Both the position numbers and the translations under genes were made by a program. The notes below the pieces were generated by a model. The model saw only the letters and a program-made list of their open reading frames with translations. It did no database searches and was not told the origin of the DNA. Of a DNA stretch of 15,987 nucleotides, positions 6,925 to 14,526 are shown one piece after another. The stretch spans positions 1 through 15,987 of the forward strand of contig JAEUNN010000092.1 of assembly GCA_016791085.1 (NCBI GenBank), read 5' to 3'. The stretch comes from Rhodocyclaceae bacterium. Its GTDB lineage: Bacteria > Pseudomonadota > Gammaproteobacteria > Burkholderiales > Rhodocyclaceae. Positions within the stretch are counted from its first letter, which is position 1, and each line of letters starts with the position of its first letter.

Positions 6925-8007
6925 TCACGCATGACCTGCTCCCGCCGCCGCGCCGGTCAGGCCCGCGCAGGTGTCGGCCACCTCGCGCGCGGCCTGCGGT
7001 TTGGCCAGCGCGCGCGCGCGTTCGGCCATCGCACATAGTTTTTCGCGCGCGGCACCCTGCAATAGTTGCCCCAGCGCCTCCGGCGTCAGTCCTTGCTGCG
7101 GAATGAGCCAGGCCGCGCCGGCGGTGGAAAGAAATTTGGCGTTGGCGGTCTGGTGGTCGTCCACCGCGTGCGGAAACGGCACCAGCACGCTCGCCACGCC
7201 GGCCGCCGCAAGTTCCGCCACGGTAATTGCGCCGGCCCGGCAAATGACCAGATCGGCATCGCGATAAGCATCCGCCATGGCGTCTATGAATGCCACCAGT
7301 TCGCCCTCGACGCCGGCTGCCGCGTAAGCCGCGCGCAATTGCGGCAGGTTGCGCTCGCCCGACTGGTGCGTGACGCGCGGACGCGCCTCGGGCGGGCACA
7401 GCGCGAGCGCGCGCGGCACCGCCTCGTTGAGGGCTTGCGCACCCAGGCTGCCGCCCACCACCAGGATGCGCAGCGGACCGCTGCGCGCGGCATAACGTTG
7501 GGCCGGCGGCGCCAGCGCGGCAATATCGGCGCGCACCGGATTGCCCACCCAGCGCGCCTTGTTCAGCACCTCCGGGAAGCCGCTCAGTATGCGGTCGGCG
7601 ATGGATGCCAGCACGCGGTTGGCCATGCCGGCGATGGAATTCTGTTCGTGCAGCACCAGCGGCACGCCGCGCAGCACGGCCATCATGGCACCCGGAAAAC
7701 TGATGTAGCCACCCATGCCCAGCACCACGTCGGGACGGACGCGGCCAATCGCCCGGAACGCCTGCAGGAAGGCGCGCAGCAGCCGGAACGGCAGCAACAG
7801 CACGGCCAGCGCGCCCTTGCCGCGCAGGCCGGAAAAATCCAGCGCTTCGAGCACGATGCCGCGCGGCGGCACGACACGCCCTTCCATGGCCTGAGGATTA
7901 CCCAGCCACACCACGTGCCAGCCGCGCGCGCGCAATTCGTCGGCCACCGCCAGGCCCGGGAAAATATGCCCGCCCGTGCCGCCGGCCATGATGAGTGCGC
8001 AACTCAT
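6925..8007 (-). CDS. murG: UDP-GlcNAc:lipid I GlcNAc transferase MurG
   Basis: MurG transfers GlcNAc to lipid I on the inner face of the membrane, giving lipid II. The 360-residue GT28 protein has the N-terminal loop AGGTGGHIFPG (8-18), GMGGYISFPG (97-106), HEQNSIAGMANR (120-131), the second glycine loop GGSLGAQALNE (185-195), the UDP-GlcNAc-binding segment RAGAITVAELAAAG (257-270, with the conserved Glu) and DDHQTANA (283-290). The ATG at 8007 forms an ATGA overlap with the ftsW stop. The same frame happens to stay open far upstream through ftsW, to about 9393, but that part is a shadow of ftsW and murD. The Shine-Dalgarno is modest (AAGG, nine bases away), suggesting coupling to ftsW. Confidence 0.96.
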   Translation of the reverse strand: MSCALIMAGGTGGHIFPGLAVADELRARGWHVVWLGNPQAMEGRVVPPRGIVLEALDFSGLRGKGALAVLLLPFRLLRAFLQAFRAIGRVRPDVVLGMGGYISFPGAMMAVLRGVPLVLHEQNSIAGMANRVLASIADRILSGFPEVLNKARWVGNPVRADIAALAPPAQRYAARSGPLRILVVGGSLGAQALNEAVPRALALCPPEARPRVTHQSGERNLPQLRAAYAAAGVEGELVAFIDAMADAYRDADLVICRAGAITVAELAAAGVASVLVPFPHAVDDHQTANAKFLSTAGAAWLIPQQGLTPEALGQLLQGAAREKLCAMAERARALAKPQAAREVADTCAGLTGAAAGAGHA

Positions 8008-9170
8008 GCCGGCAGGCCTTTCATGAGCTGGCGGTTTTCCCAGTCCACACGCAGCACGATGGCCAGCGCGATGCAATTGGCGACGATGCCGGAGCCGCCG
8101 AAACTCATGAGCGGCAGCGTCAGTCCTTTGGTCGGCAACAGGCCCATATTGACGCCCATGTTGATGAAGGACTGCACGCCCAGCCATATGCCCACGCCCT
8201 GCGCGACCATGCCGGAATAAACGCGGCCGAGCGCGAGCGCCTGACGGCCGATCGCGAACAGGCGCTGCACGATAACGAGAAACAGCAGGACCACCACCGC
8301 CACGCCGACGAAACCCAGTTCTTCGGCAATCACGGCGAGCAGAAAATCGGTGTGCGGCTCGGGCAGATAGAACAGCTTTTCGACGCTCGCGCCCAGCCCC
8401 ACGCCGGCCCACTCGCCGCGCCCGAAAGCGATGAGCGCGTGCGACAACTGATAGCCCTTGCCGAACGGATCGTTTTCGAACGGATCCATGAAACTGAACA
8501 TGCGCGCGCGCCGGTAGGGCGACAGCCACACCAGCGCGACGAACCCTATCACCAGCACCAGCGCCAGCAGCAGGAACAGGCGCAGGTTGATGCCGCCCAG
8601 GAACAATATGCCGAAGGCAATCGCGACGATCACCACGAAGGCGCCGAAATCCGGCTCGCGCAGCAGCAGGAAACCGACCATGAGCATGACCAGCGCCATG
8701 GGCAGAAAGCCGCGCTTGAACGAGCCCAGGTCGTCGAGCTTGCGCACCGTATAGTCGGCCGCATAGAGCACGATGAACAGCTTCATGAATTCCGACGGCT
8801 GCAGATTCACCGGCCCCAGCGGCAGCCAGCGGCGTGCGCCATTCACTTCGCGCCCCACGTGCGGAATGATCACCAGTATCAGCAACAGGCAGCCGGCCAG
8901 AAACAGCCAGGGCGCAAACTGCTGCCAGGCACGCAGGGGCAACTGAAACGCCACCGCACCGGCGATCAGCCCGATGGACAGGAATACCGCGTGACGCACC
9001 AGGAAATAGGTTTCCTGATGGCCCGTGAAGCGGCTGCCGCCGGCCGTGGCGATGGAGGCGGAATACACCATGACCAGCCCGACCATGAGCAAGGCCAGCA
9101 CCGGCCACGCCAGGAGGCCATCCACGTCGGCCGGCTGGTTGGGTGCGCGCACATAGCGATAGACGCTCAT
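8004..9170 (-). CDS. ftsW: Septal peptidoglycan polymerase FtsW
   Basis: FtsW is the SEDS-family glycosyltransferase that polymerises lipid II at the septum together with FtsI. The 388-residue protein has many hydrophobic segments consistent with about ten membrane helices from residue 18 onward. Family signatures are NGARRWLPLGP (110-120), the REPDFG segment (171-176), RMFSFMDPF (223-231), PHTDFLLAVIAEELG (272-286) whose Asp275 corresponds to the proposed catalytic Asp of SEDS proteins, and LLPTKGLTLPLMSFGGSG (344-361). The ATG at 9170 has GGAGG four bases upstream, inside the end of murD, and overlaps the murD stop as ATGA. MSFGGSG rather than the E. coli-like SYGGSS separates it from enterobacterial FtsW. 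Confidence 0.97.
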   Translation of the reverse strand: MSVYRYVRAPNQPADVDGLLAWPVLALLMVGLVMVYSASIATAGGSRFTGHQETYFLVRHAVFLSIGLIAGAVAFQLPLRAWQQFAPWLFLAGCLLLILVIIPHVGREVNGARRWLPLGPVNLQPSEFMKLFIVLYAADYTVRKLDDLGSFKRGFLPMALVMLMVGFLLLREPDFGAFVVIVAIAFGILFLGGINLRLFLLLALVLVIGFVALVWLSPYRRARMFSFMDPFENDPFGKGYQLSHALIAFGRGEWAGVGLGASVEKLFYLPEPHTDFLLAVIAEELGFVGVAVVVLLFLVIVQRLFAIGRQALALGRVYSGMVAQGVGIWLGVQSFINMGVNMGLLPTKGLTLPLMSFGGSGIVANCIALAIVLRVDWENRQLMKGLPA

Positions 9171-10558
9171 ACATCCTCCGCTTTGGGAGCGAGCGCGCGC
9201 ACGGCATCGATGAACACCTGGGCGCGGTGGGCATAGTTGCGGAACATGTCCAGGCTGGCACAGGCCGGCGACAGCAGTACGGCGTCGCCGGGCTGCGCCA
9301 GTGCCGCGGCACGCGCCACGGCCTGCGGCAAATCCACCGCGTGTTCGTGCGGCACGGCGTGCCCGGCCAGCACGCCGGCGATGCGTCCGGCATCGCGCCC
9401 GATCAGCAGCACGGCGCGCGCATGGCGCGCCAGCGCCGGGCCGAGCGGGGAAAAATCCTGCCCCTTGCCGTCGCCGCCGGCGATCACCACCAGTGGCCGG
9501 CCCATGCCCAGTACCGCGGCCAGGGTGGCACCCACATTAGTGCCCTTGGAGTCGTCGTAATAGTCGACCCCGCCCAGGCTGGCGACCAATTCCACGCGAT
9601 GCGGCAGGCCGCGGAATTGTGTGAGCGACGCCACGAGCGGCGCGAACGGCAGGCCACAGGCCGCGACCAGTGCCAGCGCCGCCGCCGCATTGGCCACATT
9701 GTGGCTGCCGGCCAGACGCAGGTCGCGCAGCGCCAAAAGCGGTTCGCGTCCGCGCGCGAGCCAGCTTTCCCCGGCGTGGTCGATCACACCGAAATCCTCG
9801 GCCGCGGGCGGCGCGTCCAGCCCGAAACTGACGACCGGCCGCCCGGCGCGCGGCATGGCCATCACACGCGGGTCGGCGCGATTCACCACCTGCACCGCGG
9901 CGTGCTCGTAAATGCGCGCCTTGGTGGCGGCATAGTCGTCCAGTCCGGCGTAGCGGTCGAGGTGATCGTCGCTCACGTTCAGTACGACGGCGGCATCGCA
10001 CTCGAGGCGCGGCGAAGTTTCGAGCTGGAAACTCGACAGTTCCAGCGACCAGGCGCGCGGCCGGCGGCCGCCGTCCTGCGCCGCCATGAGCGCAGCCAGC
10101 GCGGCCGGCGAAATATTTCCGGCGATTTCGGTTTCCAGACCGGCCGCGGCCAGCATGGCGCCGGCCAGCGCGGTCGTGGTGGTTTTGCCGTTAGTGCCGG
10201 TAATCGCCACGATTTTCGAGTCGCGGCGCCAGTCTAGACCATCCAGTGCACGCGCGAACAGTTCCATTTCGCTCGTCACGGCGATGCCTTGCGCACGGGC
10301 CGCGCGCACCACCGCCTCGTCGAGCGACAGGCCGGGCGACACCAGCACGAGGTCCACGCCGTCCAGCAAAGCCGGCGCGAACGCCCCGCACACCAGGTCC
10401 ACGGCCGTACCGGCAGCGGCAAGCTGCGCCATGCCCGGCGGAGCGGCGCGCGTGTCGGCGACGCGCACGCGGGCACCCGCGCGCGCGCACCACAAGGCCA
10501 TCGCCAGCCCGGATTCGCCCAGGCCCAGCACCAGCACGTGACGGTCGGCCAGATTCAT
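9167..10558 (-). CDS. murD: UDP-MurNAc-L-Ala--D-glutamate ligase MurD
   Basis: MurD adds D-glutamate to UDP-MurNAc-L-Ala in the cytoplasm. The 463-residue product has the N-terminal UDP-binding motif GLGESGLAMA (12-21), the ATP P-loop GTNGKTTT (121-128), SLELSSFQLE (171-180), NVSDDHLDRY (194-203) and Lys213 in the YAATKARIYE segment, the position of the carbamylated lysine of E. coli MurD (Lys198). The SKGTNVGAT stretch and the LSPACASLDMFRNYAHR stretch near the C-terminus are also typical of MurD. The ATG at 10558 lies two bases after the mraY stop with no evident Shine-Dalgarno sequence, so it probably depends on ribosomes finishing mraY. Confidence 0.97.
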   Translation of the reverse strand: MNLADRHVLVLGLGESGLAMALWCARAGARVRVADTRAAPPGMAQLAAAGTAVDLVCGAFAPALLDGVDLVLVSPGLSLDEAVVRAARAQGIAVTSEMELFARALDGLDWRRDSKIVAITGTNGKTTTTALAGAMLAAAGLETEIAGNISPAALAALMAAQDGGRRPRAWSLELSSFQLETSPRLECDAAVVLNVSDDHLDRYAGLDDYAATKARIYEHAAVQVVNRADPRVMAMPRAGRPVVSFGLDAPPAAEDFGVIDHAGESWLARGREPLLALRDLRLAGSHNVANAAAALALVAACGLPFAPLVASLTQFRGLPHRVELVASLGGVDYYDDSKGTNVGATLAAVLGMGRPLVVIAGGDGKGQDFSPLGPALARHARAVLLIGRDAGRIAGVLAGHAVPHEHAVDLPQAVARAAALAQPGDAVLLSPACASLDMFRNYAHRAQVFIDAVRALAPKAEDV

Positions 10559-10560
10559 GG

Positions 10561-11652
10561 TCAGCGCAATTTCAGCGTGGATAGTCCGAACAGCACCAAC
10601 ATCATCGTGATGATCCAGAAGCGCACCACGACCTGTGTTTCTTTCCAGCCGCCCAACTCATAGTGGTGATGCAGGGGCGCCATGCGGAATATGCGTTTGC
10701 CGCCGCTCCAGCGGAAATACAGCACCTGCACCATGACCGACAGGGTTTCCGCGACGAACAGCCCGCCCATGATGAACAGCACGATTTCCTGGCGCACGAT
10801 GACTGCCACGGTGCCGAGCGCGGCGCCTATGGCCAGCGCGCCCACGTCGCCCATGAACACCTCGGCCGGATAGGCGTTGAACCACAGGAAGCCCAGTCCG
10901 GCGCCGCACAGCGCGCCGCAAAATATCGCCAGTTCGCCCGCGCCCGGAATCAGCGGCACGCCCAGATAGCGCGAAAACACCGCGTGCCCGGCGACATAGG
11001 CAAATATGCCGAGCGCGCCGCTCACCATGACGGCAGGCATGATGGCGAGGCCATCCAGGCCGTCGGTCAGGTTTACCGCATGGCTGGTGCCGGTAATCAC
11101 GAAATACGACAGGATGACGAAACCCACGGCGCCGAGCGGGTAAGTCACGCTCTTGAAGAACGGCACGATCAGTTCGAACTGGGCCGGCAGTTTGGCCGCC
11201 CCCACCGCGAGCATGATGGAAGCCGCCAGCGCGAACAGCGAAGTCCAGAAAAATTTCGCCTTGGCCGACAAGCCCTTGGGATCGCGGTGCACCACCTTGC
11301 GCCAGTCATCGACCCAGCCCACGGCGCCGAAACCCATGGTTACGCCCAGCGTGATCCATACATAGCGATTGCCCAGATCGGCCCACAACAGCGTGGTGAC
11401 CGCCACCGATATGAGCACCAGCGCGCCCCCCATGGTGGGCGTGCCGCGCTTGGTCAGATGCGATTTGGGTCCGTCGTCGCGCACCGCCTGGCCGATTTTG
11501 TACTGGGTGAGTTTGCGTATCACCATCGGGCCGGCGATCCAGGAAATCATGAGCGCCGTCATCATGGCCAGCACCGCGCGCAGCGTGATGTAGCCGAACA
11601 CATTGAAGGTGCGCACATCCTTGGCGAGCCACTGGGCCAGTTCAAGCAGCAT
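10561..11652 (-). CDS. mraY: Phospho-MurNAc-pentapeptide translocase MraY
   Basis: MraY is the integral membrane enzyme that transfers phospho-MurNAc-pentapeptide to undecaprenyl phosphate, giving lipid I. The 363-residue product has about ten hydrophobic helices and the family signatures DDGPKSHLTKRGTPTMGG (59-76), VGWVDDWRKV with Asp115-Asp116, NLTDGLDGLA (194-203), MGDVGAL with Asp269 (267-273) and PLHHHYE (326-332). Length and spacing of the Asp pair agree with E. coli MraY. The ATG at 11652 is preferred over the frame's earlier start because GGAGG (11658-11662) lies five bases upstream and the protein then begins MLLELAQWLA, as in homologues. The start lies inside the end of murF, with an 11-base overlap. 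Confidence 0.97.
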   Translation of the reverse strand: MLLELAQWLAKDVRTFNVFGYITLRAVLAMMTALMISWIAGPMVIRKLTQYKIGQAVRDDGPKSHLTKRGTPTMGGALVLISVAVTTLLWADLGNRYVWITLGVTMGFGAVGWVDDWRKVVHRDPKGLSAKAKFFWTSLFALAASIMLAVGAAKLPAQFELIVPFFKSVTYPLGAVGFVILSYFVITGTSHAVNLTDGLDGLAIMPAVMVSGALGIFAYVAGHAVFSRYLGVPLIPGAGELAIFCGALCGAGLGFLWFNAYPAEVFMGDVGALAIGAALGTVAVIVRQEIVLFIMGGLFVAETLSVMVQVLYFRWSGGKRIFRMAPLHHHYELGGWKETQVVVRFWIITMMLVLFGLSTLKLR

Positions 11653-13045
11653 GGGCGCCTCCGTTGCCGGCGACGGCGGCAAGACGGTCCGCCACGCGCT
11701 CCATGCGCATGAAGCGCGAGCCTTTGACCAGCACGGTCACACCGGGCGCAAGTTCCCGCGCCACGGCGGCCGCCACTTCTTCATGCGACTTGAAATGCCA
11801 GGCCGCATCGCCGAACTCATGCACGGCCAGCGCGCTCGCCGCGCCCAGCGCGAACAGCGCGTCTATGCCCTGGCTTTTGGCATAGCCGCCGACTTCGGCG
11901 TGAAATTCCGCGCCGCGTTCGCCCACTTCCCCCATGTCGCCCAGCACCAGCAGGGTGCGCCCCGGCGTGGCGGCCAGCACGTCGATGGCCGCGCGCACGG
12001 AATCCGGGTTGGCGTTGTAGGTGTCGTCTATCAGCAAAGCGCCGTCGAGGCCGTCGCGGATTTGCTGGCGGCCCTTGACGCCGCGGAACCCGGCCAGCGC
12101 CGCGGCCACGGCGGACAGCGTGACGCCCGCGCCCAGCGCCGCCGCGGCCGCCGCACAGGCATTGCGCACGTTGTGCAGGCCCGGCACGACCAGTTCGAAG
12201 CCGGTGGCACCGAAAGGCGTGTCGAGTTCCACGTCATAGCCGAGGCCGTCCTGCACATAGCGCGCCGACACATCGGCGTCGCGCTCTATGCCGAAAGTCA
12301 GCAGCGGCCGGCTGCCGGCCAGGCTGCGCCAGTAATCGCAAAATTCGTCGTCGGCATTGATCACGGCGCAGCCGTCGGGCGGCAGCGCGGCATATACGCC
12401 GCCATTTTCGCGCGCCACTTCGGCCACGCTCTGCATGAATTCCAGATGTTCGCGCTGGGCGTTGGTGACCAGCGCCACGCTGGGACGCGCAATGTCGGCC
12501 AGCCAGGCGATTTCGCCCGGATGGTTCATGCCCAGTTCCACCACACCGCGCTGGTGCCCGGCATGCAGGCCGAGCAGCGTGAGCGGCAAGCCGATGTCAT
12601 TGTTCAGGTTGCCCTGCGTGGACAGCACGGTGCGCGCCGGATCGGCGCCGTCCATGAAGGCCTGCACGCGCAGAATGGCGGAAATCATTTCCTTGACCGT
12701 GGTTTTGCCGTTGCTGCCGGCCACCGCCACCAGCGGCAGGGAAAAATCCTGGCGCCAGCCGCGCGCGAGCAAACCCAGCGCGCGGCGCGTGTCTTCCACG
12801 ACCAAGCAAGGTCCGGGCAGGCCGTGTTCGGCTTCCCAGCGCGCGTCGAGCATGACGCAACTGGCGCCGGCGGCGAGCGCCGCGGCACAGAACTCGTGCC
12901 CGTCGAAACGCTCGCCGCGCAGCGCGACGAACATTTGTCCCGGCACGATTTTGCGCGAGTCGCTGCCGACACTGTCGAAGCGGGTCGCGGTGGTAAAGCT
13001 GTAGGCATTCGTGAGCAGCGCCGCGCGCTGCAAATCCATCATCAT
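11642..13045 (-). CDS. murF: UDP-MurNAc-tripeptide--D-Ala-D-Ala ligase MurF
   Basis: MurF attaches the D-Ala-D-Ala dipeptide to UDP-MurNAc-tripeptide, completing the cytoplasmic precursor. The 467-residue protein has the N-terminal substrate motif SDSRKIVPGQMFVAL (28-42), the ATP P-loop GSNGKTTVKEM (110-120), a downstream NLNNDIGLPLTLL segment, ELGMNHPGEIA and the DDTYNANPDS stretch typical of MurF. Three ATG codons stand in a row (13045, 13042, 13039). The first has AGGAG eight bases upstream and makes an ATGA overlap with the murE stop, so I use it, but initiation at the others would change only one or two residues. Confidence 0.97.
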   Translation of the reverse strand: MMMDLQRAALLTNAYSFTTATRFDSVGSDSRKIVPGQMFVALRGERFDGHEFCAAALAAGASCVMLDARWEAEHGLPGPCLVVEDTRRALGLLARGWRQDFSLPLVAVAGSNGKTTVKEMISAILRVQAFMDGADPARTVLSTQGNLNNDIGLPLTLLGLHAGHQRGVVELGMNHPGEIAWLADIARPSVALVTNAQREHLEFMQSVAEVARENGGVYAALPPDGCAVINADDEFCDYWRSLAGSRPLLTFGIERDADVSARYVQDGLGYDVELDTPFGATGFELVVPGLHNVRNACAAAAAALGAGVTLSAVAAALAGFRGVKGRQQIRDGLDGALLIDDTYNANPDSVRAAIDVLAATPGRTLLVLGDMGEVGERGAEFHAEVGGYAKSQGIDALFALGAASALAVHEFGDAAWHFKSHEEVAAAVARELAPGVTVLVKGSRFMRMERVADRLAAVAGNGGAHAA

Positions 13046-14526
13046 CGCGCGCGCTCCTGCAGCAATTTTTGCGCCATGTCGTAGTCGGAAAACGGGAGAC
13101 GCACGCCGGCAATTTCCTGATACGGCTCATGTCCCTTGCCGGCCAGCAAAATCACGTCCGCGGCGTCGGCCTCGTTGATGGCCTGGGCGATCGCATCGCC
13201 GCGATCGACACAAATATCCGCCGCGGGCGCCGCCACGGCGATCTGTTCGATGATGGCGAGCGGGCTTTCGCCGCGCGGGTTGTCACTGGTAATGAACACG
13301 CGGTCGGCCAGGCGCGCGGCAATTTCGCCCATGAGCGGACGCTTGCCGGCATCCCGGTCGCCGCCGCAACCGAATACGCAGATCAGGCGCCCGCCGCGCG
13401 CCCGCGCGGTGCGGCGCAAAGTTTGCAGCGCCTGGTCGAGCGCATCCGGCGTGTGCGCGTAATCGACCACCACCAGCGGCGCGCCTTCGCCGCCCAGGCG
13501 CTGCATGCGGCCGGGCGGCGCGCGCAAGGTTTCCAGCGCCGCCACGCTGCCCGGCAGATCCACGCCGGCATGCATGAGCACGCCGGCCACGGCGAGCAGG
13601 TTGGACACATTGAAATGCCCCACCAGCGGCAGCGCCACGCGCGCACAGGCGGCGCCCACGTGCAGATCGAAATGCAGGCCGCCGCTCTCATCCAGCGCGC
13701 CGGCCAGCAGCAAATCGTCCACGTCGAATTGCGCGGCATGCTGGGCATCCAGGCTATAGCCCGTGACGCGGGCGCCGTGCGCGCGCGCGCTGTCGAGCAG
13801 CGCCGGCGCCATGGCATCGTCCAGATTGATTACCGCCGCACCCAGGCCGGGCCACGCGAACAGGCGCTTTTTCGCGGCCGCGTAAGAATCCATGCTGCCG
13901 TGGTAATCGAGATGGTCGCGCGACAGATTCGTGAACACCGCGATGTCGAACGCCACGCCGGCCACGCGGCTTTGCGCGAGTCCTATCGAAGACACTTCCA
14001 TGGCGCAGGCGCAGGCGCCCGCGGCGCGGAAATCGCGCAACGAAGAATGCACGGCGATGGCATCCGGCGTGGTATTGACGGAAGGCTCCAGCGCGCCCGG
14101 AAAGCCATTGCCCAGCGTACCGATCACGGCACAGGGCCGGCCGCAGGCGGCAAGCGCGGCGGCACACCATTGCGATACCGAAGTTTTGCCGTTGGTGCCG
14201 GTCACGCCGACCATGAACAGGTGGTCCGAAGGCCGGCCGTACACCAGGTTGGCGATTTCGCCCAGCAGCGGCGTGAGCCGTGCGACGCCAAGATTGGGCA
14301 AAGTCAGGCCCACGTCCCACTGCCAGCCCTGCGCTTCGTACAGCACCGCGGCGGCACCGCGCGCGGCCGCATCGCCGACGAACTGGCGTGCATCGCTGGT
14401 GGCCCCGACGGTGGCGACGAATACGTCACCCGGCTGCACGCGGCGCGAATCGCCGCACAGCGCCGTGACGGCCACGCCCTGACGGCGCAGTTCGTCGAGT
14501 ATCTGACTGGCGCGGCGCTCGCTCAC
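13042..14526 (-). CDS. murE: UDP-MurNAc-L-Ala-D-Glu--meso-DAP ligase MurE
   Basis: MurE adds the third amino acid of the stem peptide. The 494-residue product has GDSRRVQPGDVFVA (25-38), the ATP P-loop GTNGKTSV (110-117), NTTPDA (151-156), EVSSIGLAQSRV (177-188), NLSRDHLDYHG (200-210), a lysine in YAAAKKRLF that should be carbamylated, and DNPR at 415-418. DNPR is the signature of enzymes selecting meso-diaminopimelate rather than lysine. The start is a GTG at 14526, with GGGAG five bases upstream, forming a GTGA overlap with the ftsI stop. No in-frame ATG exists near it, and homologues begin at about this point. Confidence 0.97.
   Translation of the reverse strand: MSERRASQILDELRRQGVAVTALCGDSRRVQPGDVFVATVGATSDARQFVGDAAARGAAAVLYEAQGWQWDVGLTLPNLGVARLTPLLGEIANLVYGRPSDHLFMVGVTGTNGKTSVSQWCAAALAACGRPCAVIGTLGNGFPGALEPSVNTTPDAIAVHSSLRDFRAAGACACAMEVSSIGLAQSRVAGVAFDIAVFTNLSRDHLDYHGSMDSYAAAKKRLFAWPGLGAAVINLDDAMAPALLDSARAHGARVTGYSLDAQHAAQFDVDDLLLAGALDESGGLHFDLHVGAACARVALPLVGHFNVSNLLAVAGVLMHAGVDLPGSVAALETLRAPPGRMQRLGGEGAPLVVVDYAHTPDALDQALQTLRRTARARGGRLICVFGCGGDRDAGKRPLMGEIAARLADRVFITSDNPRGESPLAIIEQIAVAAPAADICVDRGDAIAQAINEADAADVILLAGKGHEPYQEIAGVRLPFSDYDMAQKLLQERAR

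Noticed and set aside
6925..9393. An 822-codon minus-strand frame that looks like a fusion ending in MurG
   Set aside because: Only the last 360 codons resemble a protein (MurG). The upstream part is an out-of-frame reading of ftsW and murD, and the murG ATG at 8007 has a normal ATGA junction with ftsW.
6490..14200. Repeated sequence resembling GTGGTTTTGCCGTT near 6495, 10178, 12703 and 14182
   Set aside because: These are the antisense of the ATP P-loops (GT/S-N/H-GKT) of MurC, MurD, MurF and MurE, so they reflect shared ancestry of the ligases, not a dispersed repeat element.
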